Assembly: GCF_036311905.1 (NCBI RefSeq)
Contig: NZ_JAZDCH010000003.1
Location: 1 to 64,000, forward strand
Direction: 5' to 3'
Length of the DNA stretch: 64,000 nt
DNA from: Brachybacterium sp036311905
GTDB taxonomy: Bacteria; Actinomycetota; Actinomycetes; Actinomycetales; Dermabacteraceae
Below, piece by piece: positions 36,111 to 44,479 of this stretch. The notes beneath the pieces were generated by a model. It made no database searches. It saw nothing but the letters and a program-made list of their open reading frames with translations, and was not told the DNA's origin. Positions within the stretch are counted from its first letter, which is position 1. Every line of letters begins with the position of its first letter. The position numbers and the translations under genes are program-made.

Positions 36111-36116
36111 TAGCGT
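36111..36116 (+). promoter_or_regulatory. -10 box of the oxidoreductase-lacI operon
   Basis: TAGCGT (TANNNT type) lies 8 nt before operator O2. Transcription would start near 36123, so O2 covers the first transcribed bases, as O1 does on the other side. No good -35 is visible. Confidence 0.4.
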
Positions 36117-36124
36117 GCTCTCAA

Positions 36125-36138
36125 CGTGAACGTTCACG
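36125..36138. promoter_or_regulatory. LacI-type operator O2 (oxidoreductase side)
   Basis: CGTGAACGTTCACG is a perfect 14-bp palindrome with a central CG, the classic LacI/GalR-family operator form. O1 and O2 are about 150 bp apart in one divergent promoter region; the likely binder is the LacI protein encoded at 38193. Confidence 0.8.
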
Positions 36139-36175
36139 CACCGTGTCACCCGATGAGAAGGACGACGACGTCTCC

Positions 36176-38179
36176 ATGAGCACCGCATCCGCACCGTTCC
36201 GCTGGGCCGTCCTCGGCCCCGGCTCCATCGCGCGCCGTTTCGCGAGCCAGCTCCCGCACAGCGAGCACGGCGTCCTGGTCGGCGCCGGCAGCCGCGACCC
36301 CGAGCGCGCCCGCGTCTTCGCCGACGAGCACGGCGTGAAGGACGCCCTGATCGGCACCTACGAGGAGATCCTCGCCTCGGACCAGGTCGACGCCGTCTAC
36401 GTCGCCACCGTCCACACCGGCCACGCCGAGCTCGTCATCGCCGCGCTCGAGGCAGGCAAGCACGTGCTGTGCGAGAAGCCGCTGGCGCCCAACCACGGCA
36501 CCGCCATGGCCCTGGCCGATGCCGCCCGCCGCACCGGCGGGACCCTGCTTGAGGCCTTCATGTACCGCTTCCACCCGCAGACCCTGCAGGTCCTGGACCT
36601 CGTCGCCCAGGGCGCGATCGGTGAGCTGGTCCACGTCGACGCCTCCTTCTCCTTCGACACCGGTCGCCGCGAGGGTCGCCTGTTCGATCCGGAGATCGCC
36701 GGCGGCGGCATCCTCGACGTCGGCTGCTACCCGCTCTCCCTCGCCCGCCTGGTCGCGGGTGCGGCGGCGGGCACCCTCGTCGCCGAGCCCACCGCGCTCG
36801 TCGGGCGCGGCACCCTCGGTCCCACCGGGGTCGACGAGTGGGCCGCCGCCGAGCTCACCTTCGCCGGCGGGGCCACCGCGTCGCTGCGCACCGGTGTGCG
36901 CCTCTCCGACCCCCAGTCCGCCACGATCACCGGCACCCGCGGCGTGATCCGTCTCGCCGACCCGTGGGCGCTCGGCGCCGAGCAGGTCATCGAGCTCGAT
37001 GTCGTAGGGGAGGAGCCCCGTCGGATCGAGGTCGAGGCCGCTCATCCCTACGCCCTCGAGGCCGATGCTCTCGCGCGCGCCACCGGCCACGGCGAGGTGC
37101 CCGAGCTGCCCCTCGAGTTCAGCCTCGCGCAGTCCCGCCTGCTCGACTCCTGGCGCGACCAGATCGGACTGCGCTACCCCTTCGAGCGCGACGACGCGCA
37201 GATCCCCACCGTCTCCGGCCGGCCGCTGCGCGTCGCGGACGACGCCCCGATGGTCTACGGCGAGCTGCCCGGCATCGACAAGAAGATCTCCCGCCTGGTC
37301 ATGGGCTGCGACAACCAGCCCGACCTCGCGCACGCCTCGGCCCTCTTCGACGCCTTCTTCGAAGCCGGCGGCACCACCTTCGACTCCGCCTACATCTACG
37401 GCGGGGGCCACCACGAGGTCCTCCTGGGGCAGTGGGTCCGCAACCGCGGCATCCGCGAGGACGTCGTCGTGATCACCAAGGGCGCCCACACCCCCCACTG
37501 CGATCCCGAGTCGATCACCCGCCAGCTGCTCGAGTCCCTCGAGCGCCAGGGCACCGACTACGCGGACCTCTACATGATGCATCGCGACAACCTCGACATC
37601 CCCGTCGGGGAGTTCGTCGACGTCCTCGACGAGCACGTGCGCGCCGGTCGCATCCGCGCCTTCGGCGGCTCCAACTGGACCCCCGCCCGGGTCGACGAGG
37701 CCAACGCCTACGCCGCCGCCCACGGCAAGCAGGGCTTCAGCCTGCTGAGCAACCACTTCGGCCTCGCCGAGGCGCTCGACGTCCCGTGGGCCGGCTGCGT
37801 GCACGCGACCGACCCGGACTCCAAGGCCTGGCTCGCCGAGCGGAAGATCCCGCTGTTCCCCTGGTCCTCCCAAGCGCGCGGCTTCTTCACCGGCCGCGCC
37901 CACCCCGAGGACCGCTCGGACGCCGAGCTCGTGCGCTGCTACTACTCCGACGGCAACTTCGAGCGCCTCGAGCGAGCGCGCGCGCTCGCCCGGGAGTTCG
38001 ACGTGCCGCCCACGGCGATCGCGCTCGCGTACGTCCTCGCGCAGCCCTTCCCGACCTTCCCGCTGTTCGGCCCGCGCTCGATCACCGAGATGCGCTCGTC
38101 GATGACGGGCCTCGGCGTGCAGCTCACCGAGCAGCAGGCCGCCTGGCTCGATCTGCGCGCCGACTCCCCGTCGGCGTGA
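36176..38179 (+). CDS. Fused Gfo/Idh/MocA oxidoreductase - aldo/keto reductase
   Basis: A 667-residue protein with two complete redox modules. Residues 1-335: Gfo/Idh/MocA dehydrogenase with the Rossmann motif LGPGSIARRFA, CEKPLAPNHG (catalytic Lys of EKP) and the alpha/beta domain (GGGILDVGCYPLSLA). After a short linker, residues of about 350-667 form an aldo/keto reductase with the tetrad Asp and Tyr in TTFDSAYIYG (about 402/407), Lys in VVITKGAH (about 434) and His in MMHRDN (about 468). Both NAD(P) sites look intact. The ATG at 36176 is preceded by GAGAAGGA at long spacing; an in-frame GTG at 36143 is an alternative. It probably acts on a sugar imported by the divergent transporter, perhaps oxidising and re-reducing it; inference. 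Confidence 0.88.
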   Translation: MSTASAPFRWAVLGPGSIARRFASQLPHSEHGVLVGAGSRDPERARVFADEHGVKDALIGTYEEILASDQVDAVYVATVHTGHAELVIAALEAGKHVLCEKPLAPNHGTAMALADAARRTGGTLLEAFMYRFHPQTLQVLDLVAQGAIGELVHVDASFSFDTGRREGRLFDPEIAGGGILDVGCYPLSLARLVAGAAAGTLVAEPTALVGRGTLGPTGVDEWAAAELTFAGGATASLRTGVRLSDPQSATITGTRGVIRLADPWALGAEQVIELDVVGEEPRRIEVEAAHPYALEADALARATGHGEVPELPLEFSLAQSRLLDSWRDQIGLRYPFERDDAQIPTVSGRPLRVADDAPMVYGELPGIDKKISRLVMGCDNQPDLAHASALFDAFFEAGGTTFDSAYIYGGGHHEVLLGQWVRNRGIREDVVVITKGAHTPHCDPESITRQLLESLERQGTDYADLYMMHRDNLDIPVGEFVDVLDEHVRAGRIRAFGGSNWTPARVDEANAYAAAHGKQGFSLLSNHFGLAEALDVPWAGCVHATDPDSKAWLAERKIPLFPWSSQARGFFTGRAHPEDRSDAELVRCYYSDGNFERLERARALAREFDVPPTAIALAYVLAQPFPTFPLFGPRSITEMRSSMTGLGVQLTEQQAAWLDLRADSPSA

Positions 38180-38192
38180 CACACTCCCGACC

Positions 38193-39194
38193 ATGACCGA
38201 CCAGGCCACCCGCGGCGGGCGCCGCGCGACGATCATCGACGTCGCGGCGCTCGCCGGGGTCTCCCGGCAGACGGTGTCGCGGGCGATCAACGACATGCCG
38301 GGCATCTCCGGGGCGACGCGGCAGCGGGTCCTGGACGCGGCCGAGCAGCTGAACTATCGCCCGAGCCGCTTCGGCCGCGGGCTCGTCTCCGCCGGGCCGC
38401 CCACGCTGGGGCTTCTCGTCGACGACCTCGCCAACGCCTACTTCCCCGAGATCGCCCGCGCCGTGGTGCGCGCGGCGACCGTCCGCGGCTGGAACGTGCT
38501 CGTGGTCGAGACCGCGACGGGGGATGCGGCGGAGATCGCCCGGGATCTCGCGCACCGGGTCGACGCGCTCGTGGGCTACGGCCTGCCGGACCGCGCCGGG
38601 CACGAGGTCCCCGACCGCATGCCGCTGGTCCGGCTCGACGTCCCGGCCGAGAGCGATACCGCCGGGGTGCTGTATGCGACCGAGGAGGGTTTCGCGGCGC
38701 TCGGCGCGCATCTCGCCGCGACCGGGGTACGGACCGTCGCCGTCCTCGACTCGGAGCGCGAGGGTGTGGGCTCGGCGCGGGCCCGCCGCCTGCGCGAGGC
38801 GCTCGACGGCTCCATCGCCGCGAGCATCCTCCCCATCGGTCCCGAGCCGACCGTCGCCGCCCGCGCCGCGGAGCAGGTCGATGTGGCGCTCGCCCTGGAC
38901 CCTGTCCCCGAGGTGCTGATCGGCTGGAACGACGCGCATGCGCTCGCGACCCTCAAGGCCCTGCGGGTGCGGGGCATCGACGTGCCCGGGCGGATGCGGG
39001 TGGTGGGCATCGACGGGCTGGCCCTCGGCGCCCTCCTCAGCCCGGAGTTGACCAGCATCGGCGTCGACATCGACCGGGTCGCGGAGCACGCCGTGGATCT
39101 CGTGGACGGCATGTTCGAGGGCCGGCTGCCGCTGTCGGGGGAGCAGGTGCGGCGCAGCGTCCCCTATCGCCTGATCCTCCGCGAGACCGCCTGA
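38193..39194 (+). CDS. LacI-family transcriptional regulator
   Basis: A 333-residue regulator. The N-terminal helix-turn-helix (about 13-60: TIIDVAALAGVSRQTVSRAIND, then the hinge helix YRPSRFGRGLVS) is canonical LacI. The rest is a periplasmic-binding-protein-like sugar-sensing domain (LGLLVDDLANAYFPEIARAV, IGWNDAHALATLKAL, RVVGIDG). It starts 13 nt after the oxidoreductase fusion and is cotranscribed with it. It very likely binds O1 and O2 and so controls its own operon and the divergent transporter. Confidence 0.93.
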   Translation: MTDQATRGGRRATIIDVAALAGVSRQTVSRAINDMPGISGATRQRVLDAAEQLNYRPSRFGRGLVSAGPPTLGLLVDDLANAYFPEIARAVVRAATVRGWNVLVVETATGDAAEIARDLAHRVDALVGYGLPDRAGHEVPDRMPLVRLDVPAESDTAGVLYATEEGFAALGAHLAATGVRTVAVLDSEREGVGSARARRLREALDGSIAASILPIGPEPTVAARAAEQVDVALALDPVPEVLIGWNDAHALATLKALRVRGIDVPGRMRVVGIDGLALGALLSPELTSIGVDIDRVAEHAVDLVDGMFEGRLPLSGEQVRRSVPYRLILRETA

Positions 39195-39359
39195 GCCGTC
39201 CGACGGCACCCGACGGGCGAGCGCGGGCGGTGCGATGTTGCGCACAGCATCCCCGGCCCCTCGCGGCGGGTGGCTCCCGCGTGGCAGACTGGTGCGTCGG
39301 TTCTGGTTCACGGTGCCCGCCCGGCGCGCCGACCCAGCGACCACGACGAAGGAGACCCC

Positions 39360-39569
39360 ATGAAGGCTGACATCCACCCGACCTACGTGGTCACCCAGGT
39401 CACTTGCACCTGCGGCAACACGTTCACCACGCGCTCGACCAAGGCCGACGGAGAGATCCGCGCCGAGGTCTGCTCCGCGTGCCACCCGTTCTACACCGGC
39501 AAGCAGAAGATCCTGGACACCGGCGGCCGCGTGGCCCGCTTCCAGGCCCGCTACGGCAAGAAGAACTGA
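39360..39569 (+). CDS. rpmE: 50S ribosomal protein bL31 (zinc form)
   Basis: A 69-residue ribosomal protein. Two cysteine pairs, CTC near residue 16-18 and CSAC near 38-41, make it the zinc-binding (C+) form, which Zur-type regulation replaces under zinc starvation in other bacteria. GAAGGAGACCCC precedes the ATG. It stands immediately before prfA, the usual order. No Zur-like site is obvious in the 165-bp upstream region. Confidence 0.96.
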   Translation: MKADIHPTYVVTQVTCTCGNTFTTRSTKADGEIRAEVCSACHPFYTGKQKILDTGGRVARFQARYGKKN

Positions 39570-39585
39570 CGTCCCGAGTCTTCTC

Positions 39586-39623
39586 CGACGCCGGTGCACG
39601 CCCCTGGGCGTGCACCGGCGTCG
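39586..39623 (+). terminator. Terminator after rpmE
   Basis: 17-18 bp of perfect stem (39586-39603 with 39606-39623) form a tight hairpin 16 nt after rpmE. It probably separates rpmE from the prfA operon. No T-tract. Confidence 0.75.
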
Positions 39624-39676
39624 TCGTCTGAGACCCGCCGCCCCGTGGGGCGCACCGAGCACGAGAGGGCGCCGAT

Positions 39677-40822
39677 TTGCGGTCGACCGAGGGATCCGAC
39701 ACCGAGCGGCTCGCCCCGCTGCGGGCCGAGCACGGCCGGCTGCAGCAGGAGATGGCCGACCCATCTCTGCACGAGGAGGCGGGCCGGGCCCGGCGCGTCG
39801 GCCGGCGCTATGCCGAGCTGAGCGCTGTGCTCGAGGTGGCCGATCACTTGGAGGCGACCGCTGCGGATCTCGCCACCGCCCGGGAGCTCGTCGAGATCGG
39901 CGACGACGATCCGGAGGTCGCCGCGGAGGCCGAGGCCCTCGCCGACCGTCTCGAGGAGGACCGCGCGGCGCTCGAGGAGCTGCTCGCGCCCCGTGACCCC
40001 GATGACGCCCGGGACGTCATCCTGGAGATCAAGGCGGGGGCCGGGGGAGAGGAGTCCGCCCTCTTCGCGGCCGAGATGCTGCGCATGTACCGCTCCTACG
40101 CGGAGTCGAAGGGGTGGCGCCTGGAGGTGCTCACGAGCGCGGACTCCGAGCTCGGCGGGCTGCGCGATGTGACCGCCGCGATCACCGCCCGCTCCGCAGC
40201 GACCCCGGCCGACGGCGTCTACGCCCATCTCAAGCACGAGGCCGGCGTGCACCGGGTCCAGCGCGTCCCGGTCACCGAGTCGGCCGGACGCATCCACACC
40301 TCCGCCGTGGGCGTGCTGGTGCTCCCCGAGGCCGACGAGACCGACGAGAGCGAGCTGCTCGCCGAGGCGATGGCGCCGGCGAACCTGCGCATCGATGTCT
40401 TCCGCTCCTCCGGCCCCGGCGGGCAGAGCGTGAACACCACCGACTCGGCGGTGCGCATCACCCATCTGCCGACGGGGCTCGTCGTCTCCTGCCAGGACCA
40501 GAAGAGCCAGCTGCAGAACCGCGAGCAGGCCCTGCGGATCCTCCGCACTCGTCTGCTGGACGCGCGCCGCGCCGAGCAGGACCAGGCCTCCTCCGCCGCG
40601 CGCCGCTCCCAGGTCCGCACCGTCGACCGCTCGGAGCGGATCCGCACTTACAACTTCCCCGAGTCCCGCGTGGCCGACCACCGCACCGGGTACAAGGCCG
40701 GCAACCTCTCCCAGGTGCTCGCGGGCGATCTCGAGGACCTCATCGCCTCCTCCCGCGCCGCCGAGCGCGACGCCCGCCTCGCCGAGGCGCAGCAGGACGG
40801 GGTCGCGGAGGACGCCGGATGA
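39677..40822 (+). CDS. prfA: Peptide chain release factor 1
   Basis: A 381-residue class I release factor for UAA/UAG. The codon-reading PVT is in VQRVPVTESAGRIHTSA and the catalytic GGQ in SSGPGGQSVNTTDSAVR. The start is an unusual TTG at 39677 with AGAGGG about 8 nt before. Its end overlaps prmC (ATGA); PrmC methylates the Gln of this GGQ, so enzyme and substrate are coupled. The acidic C-terminus is unremarkable. Confidence 0.95.
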   Translation: MRSTEGSDTERLAPLRAEHGRLQQEMADPSLHEEAGRARRVGRRYAELSAVLEVADHLEATAADLATARELVEIGDDDPEVAAEAEALADRLEEDRAALEELLAPRDPDDARDVILEIKAGAGGEESALFAAEMLRMYRSYAESKGWRLEVLTSADSELGGLRDVTAAITARSAATPADGVYAHLKHEAGVHRVQRVPVTESAGRIHTSAVGVLVLPEADETDESELLAEAMAPANLRIDVFRSSGPGGQSVNTTDSAVRITHLPTGLVVSCQDQKSQLQNREQALRILRTRLLDARRAEQDQASSAARRSQVRTVDRSERIRTYNFPESRVADHRTGYKAGNLSQVLAGDLEDLIASSRAAERDARLAEAQQDGVAEDAG

Positions 40823-41739
40823 CCCTCCCGCCCGCGTCGGCGCCCGAGCCGCGCCACGTGCTGCGCGCCGCGCTCGCCGCGACCACCGAGCGCCTCGGCC
40901 GCGCCGGCGTCCCCTCGCCGAGCACGGACGCCCGCGCCCTGCTCGCCGCCGCCGTGCGCACCGACCGTCCGCTGGTCCTGCTCGACGCCCTCCCGGCCGA
41001 CTTCGCCGCGGAGCTCGAGCGCCTCACCGCCCGTCGCGAGGCCCGCGAGCCGCTCCAGCTGATCCTCGGCCGCGCCCCCTTCCGCCGCCTGGACCTGATC
41101 GTCCGCCCCGGCGTGTTCATCCCGCGACCCGAGACGGAGCTCGCCCTGGACCTGCTCCGTGAGCACCACCGGGGGCCGCTCGAGCACCTGGTCGACCTGT
41201 GCACGGGGAGCGGAGCCCTCGCCGCGGCCGCTCTCGACGAGCTGCCCGGCCTCGAGGTCCTCGCCGTCGAGGTCGATCCGCTCGCCGCCGCGCTCGCCCG
41301 CGAGAACCTCGCGGCGGTCGACCCGCGGCGGGGGAGCGTGCTCGAGGGCGACCTGCTCGGCGAGCCGGCCGGACTCGCCGCGGCGGGGCCCGTCGACGCG
41401 ATCCTCTCGAACCCGCCGTACATCCCGCCGGAGGCGGTCCCGCGGGAGGCGGAGGTGCTCGCGCACGATCCGCATCGCGCCCTCTTCGGGGGCGGGGAGG
41501 ACGGCCTCGAGGTGCCGCGCGCCGTGATCGGATGGGCGCGGCGGCTGCTGCGTCCCGGCGGGCTGCTGGTGATGGAGCACGCCGACGTGCAGGGCCCCTC
41601 CGCCCGCGCGGCCGCTCGCGCGGCCGGCGGCTTCTCCGAGATCTCCACCGCCGCCGACCTCACCGGCCGGGACCGCTTCCTGATCGCCCGTCGGACATCG
41701 GCGGAGCCCGCAGACGGAAGTGAGAGACTGACCCGGTGA
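40819..41739 (+). CDS. prmC: Release-factor glutamine N5-methyltransferase
   Basis: A 306-residue SAM-dependent methyltransferase that modifies the GGQ glutamine of RF1/RF2. The SAM site is VDLCTGSGALAAAAL and the glutamine-binding catalytic motif is SNPPYIP; IPRPETELALDLL is the family signature before the fold. The ATG overlaps the prfA stop and its own stop overlaps tsaC (GTGA). Confidence 0.95.
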   Translation: MTLPPASAPEPRHVLRAALAATTERLGRAGVPSPSTDARALLAAAVRTDRPLVLLDALPADFAAELERLTARREAREPLQLILGRAPFRRLDLIVRPGVFIPRPETELALDLLREHHRGPLEHLVDLCTGSGALAAAALDELPGLEVLAVEVDPLAAALARENLAAVDPRRGSVLEGDLLGEPAGLAAAGPVDAILSNPPYIPPEAVPREAEVLAHDPHRALFGGGEDGLEVPRAVIGWARRLLRPGGLLVMEHADVQGPSARAAARAAGGFSEISTAADLTGRDRFLIARRTSAEPADGSERLTR

Positions 41740-42641
41740 GCGTGCATGACACCCAGAACCCCGAATCCCGCGAGTCGGCGCTGACGGCCGCCGTCGAGGC
41801 CGTCCGCGAGGGCCGCCTCATCGTCCTGCCGACGGACACCGTCTACGGCATCGGCGCCGACGCCTTCTCCCCGGAGTCCGTCGAGGCGCTCCTCGAGGCG
41901 AAGGGTCGCGGCCGGGACACCCCTCCGCCGGTGCTCATCGGCGACCATGCCGTGCTGCTCGCCCTCGCGGTCGACCTCCCCCCGTATGTCGAGGACCTCG
42001 CCGACGCCTTCTGGCCCGGTGCGCTGACCCTGATCCTGCAGGCGCAGCCCTCCCTCACCTGGGATCTGGGGGAGACCCGGGGCACGGTCGCCCTGCGCAT
42101 GCCCGATGACGAGGTGGCGCTGGACCTGCTGCGCCGCACCGGACCGCTCGCCGTCTCGAGCGCGAACCGCCACGGCAAGCCCGCGGCGCTCACCGTCCTG
42201 GACGCGGCGACCCAGCTCGGCGACGCGGTCGAGGTGTACCTCGACGGCGGCACCGCCCGCCTCGGGACCAGCTCCACCATCATCGACACGACCGTCACCC
42301 CCGCGGAGATCGTCCGCGAGGGGTCGCTGAGTAGGGAGCAGATCATCGAGGCGGTGGGCGACATCTTCGCGGCGCCGCACAGCGAGGAGTCCGGGGAGGA
42401 GTCGGGCGAGGGGTCCGCCGCCGCAACGGACGAGCCCGGCGCGGGAGACGTTGCACCCGGAGCGGACGGGTCCGCCGACGTCACGGAGGAGACCGCGGGG
42501 GAGGGCCCCGACGACGCTCCGGCTCCGGCCCTCGACCTCCCCTCGGAGCCCGAGCTCGCCGAGCTCTCGGAGAGCGCCGAGCCAGTCCCGGCAGAGCCCG
42601 CGACGGACCCGGCGGCCGGCGAGGAGAAGCCCGCCGGGTGA
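41736..42641 (+). CDS. tsaC: Threonylcarbamoyl-AMP synthase (TsaC/Sua5/YrdC) with acidic tail
   Basis: A 301-residue protein. Residues 15-210 are the YrdC domain making threonylcarbamoyl-AMP from Thr, bicarbonate and ATP (VLPTDTVYGIGADA, KGRGRDTPPPVLI, FWPGALTLIL, AVSSANRHGKPA, STIIDTT). Residues of about 215-301 are a Glu/Ala/Pro/Asp-rich disordered tail with no Sua5 domain. It supplies the substrate of TsaD (19658-20716). GTG start overlapping the prmC stop; its end overlaps wecA. Confidence 0.93.
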   Translation: MSVHDTQNPESRESALTAAVEAVREGRLIVLPTDTVYGIGADAFSPESVEALLEAKGRGRDTPPPVLIGDHAVLLALAVDLPPYVEDLADAFWPGALTLILQAQPSLTWDLGETRGTVALRMPDDEVALDLLRRTGPLAVSSANRHGKPAALTVLDAATQLGDAVEVYLDGGTARLGTSSTIIDTTVTPAEIVREGSLSREQIIEAVGDIFAAPHSEESGEESGEGSAAATDEPGAGDVAPGADGSADVTEETAGEGPDDAPAPALDLPSEPELAELSESAEPVPAEPATDPAAGEEKPAG

Positions 42642-43765
42642 GGATCTACCTGTTCATCCTGCTCGTCTCCGCGGCCGTCACCTTCCTGACCACGCCCGCC
42701 GTGAGGCTGATGGCCCGGCGCGCGGGCGCGATGACCGCGGTGCGTTCCCGGGACGTCCACGACGCGGTGACCCCGCGTCTGGGCGGGGTGGCGATGCTGG
42801 CCGGGGTGGTGGCCGCGATGCTGATCGCGTCGAACGTGCCCTTCCTCGAGGGGCTCTTCCGCGATTCGCGCCAGGCCTGGGGCATCCTCGCCGCGGCAGC
42901 CCTGGTGTGCCTGCTCGGCGCGGCGGACGACAAATGGGACCTGGACTGGATGACCAAGCTGGCGGGGCAGATCCTCGCCGCGCTGCTCCTCGCCTGGCAG
43001 GGCGTGCAGCTCGTGACCCTGCCCATCGGCGGGGTCACGCTCCTCTCGCCCCGTGCCTCGCTGATCCTCACCGTGCTGGTGGTGGTGGTGAGCATGAACG
43101 CCGTCAACTTCGTCGACGGCCTCGACGGGCTCGCCGCCGGTGTGATGGCGATCGGCGGCAGTGCCTTCTTCGCCTACGCCTACCTGCTCACCCGCAGCGC
43201 CTCGGCGACGGACTACTCCTCCCTGGCCGCTGTCCTCACCGCGATGATGATCGGCGCCTGCGCAGGCTTCCTGCCGCACAACCTCACCCGGGCGCGCATC
43301 TTCATGGGCGACTCCGGATCGATGCTCCTCGGGCTGCTCCTCGCCGCCTCGACCATCGCGGTCACGGGTCAGGTCGATCCCGCCCGCCTCTCCGGCGCGG
43401 ACTTCTTCGGGCAGTTCCTGCCGATCCTGCTGCCGATCGGCGTCATGGTGATCCCGTTCCTCGACTTCGCGCTCGCCGTGGTGCGGAGGATCGGCTCCGG
43501 CCGCTCGCCCTTCCACGCCGACAAGCTCCACCTCCATCACCGCCTGCTGGGCCTGGGCCACTCCAAGCGCACGGCCGTGCTGATCATGTACCTCTGGACC
43601 GTCGTGATCTCCGCCGGGCTGCTCGCGCCCCTCGTGCTCGACACGCGCGGCGTGGTGCTCTTCTGGACCGGCGGCGTGCTGCTGGCCCTCCTGCTGACCT
43701 TCGACCCGCTCAGGTGGCGACATGCCCGTCACCGGAAGGACCCCACCGATGCCCGCTCCGTCTGA
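42638..43765 (+). CDS. wecA: Undecaprenyl-phosphate N-acetylaminosugar-1-phosphate transferase (WecA/MraY family)
   Basis: A 375-residue polytopic membrane enzyme with about ten to eleven helices that loads a sugar-1-phosphate on undecaprenyl phosphate to begin cell-wall glycopolymer or arabinogalactan-type linker synthesis. Catalytic cytoplasmic motifs: GAADDKWDLD, NFVDGLDGLAAG, FMGDSGSMLLG and the His-rich HADKLHLHHRLL. The last motif points to WecA/TagO rather than MraY. GTG start overlapping the tsaC stop. Its 3' end overlaps the next gene by 17 nt. Confidence 0.93.
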   Translation: MRIYLFILLVSAAVTFLTTPAVRLMARRAGAMTAVRSRDVHDAVTPRLGGVAMLAGVVAAMLIASNVPFLEGLFRDSRQAWGILAAAALVCLLGAADDKWDLDWMTKLAGQILAALLLAWQGVQLVTLPIGGVTLLSPRASLILTVLVVVVSMNAVNFVDGLDGLAAGVMAIGGSAFFAYAYLLTRSASATDYSSLAAVLTAMMIGACAGFLPHNLTRARIFMGDSGSMLLGLLLAASTIAVTGQVDPARLSGADFFGQFLPILLPIGVMVIPFLDFALAVVRRIGSGRSPFHADKLHLHHRLLGLGHSKRTAVLIMYLWTVVISAGLLAPLVLDTRGVVLFWTGGVLLALLLTFDPLRWRHARHRKDPTDARSV

Positions 43766-44276
43766 TGAGACCACCCCGCACGGCGCGGAGCGCGCCGTCG
43801 CGCCCCGTCCGGGCGATTCCCGCCGCCATCGTGCCGTCGGCGATCGAGCCATGCGTCGCGCGGCCGTGATCGCCCTGATCGTCGGCCTGGTGCTCGACCT
43901 GATCGTGCTCGCGATCGCCCTGGCCCGAGGAGAGGGGCCCGCGGTCAACGGCGCTCTGATCGGCACCGGACTGACTCTCGTCATCATCGTGCCGACCCTG
44001 GTGATCACCATCGTCGGCGCACGCATGTCCCCGTTGACCATGGCGGCCACCGTGCTCGGGAGCTGGGCGGGGAAGATGCTGATTGTGATCCTCGTCCTGG
44101 TCCTGGTGAAGGACCTGGCCGCGGTCTCGTCGCTCTGGATCGGGCTCGCCCTGCTGGTCGGAGCGGTTCCGGCGATCACGATCGAGGGCGTGCTCATGGC
44201 TCGCTCGCGCCAGCCCCTCGACGTCGACCCGCACGAGGGCCCCACGGAGGACTCTCGCGACCGGGCCGGGGCCTGA
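43749..44276 (+). CDS. AtpI-like four-helix membrane protein
   Basis: A 175-residue protein with four predicted membrane helices (from about residue 38 on) between a charged N-terminus and an acidic C-terminus. It precedes the ATP synthase operon where AtpI-type proteins (c-ring assembly or magnesium supply) sit; sequence similarity to AtpI is weak, so the call leans on topology and position. The ATG at 43749 has AAGGA at 8 nt and lies inside the wecA end, so the two are coupled. Confidence 0.7.
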   Translation: MPAPSDETTPHGAERAVAPRPGDSRRHRAVGDRAMRRAAVIALIVGLVLDLIVLAIALARGEGPAVNGALIGTGLTLVIIVPTLVITIVGARMSPLTMAATVLGSWAGKMLIVILVLVLVKDLAAVSSLWIGLALLVGAVPAITIEGVLMARSRQPLDVDPHEGPTEDSRDRAGA

Positions 44277-44281
44277 CTCTC

Positions 44282-44290
44282 TGTTATGCT
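44282..44290 (+). promoter_or_regulatory. Extended -10 promoter of the atp operon
   Basis: TGT followed by TATGCT (44285-44290) forms an extended -10 element six bases after the AtpI-like stop. It would give a leader of about 180 nt before atpB. No clear -35 box is seen, as expected for an extended -10 promoter. Confidence 0.5.
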
Positions 44291-44479
44291 TCCCAAGGCG
44301 CCGACACCGCAGCTCGCGGACACCCGACAGGGCAGGTGGGAGCGCTGATCGACCACCACGTACGCCCTGGCGCAGACCATCGCCGCACACACGGTGGCCG
44401 TCAACCGGCAGTGGACTCGATCGACGTGACAGCTAGTGCCGACGCCGCCGCGCGTCAGGCCTGAAAAGCCTGGGAGATC

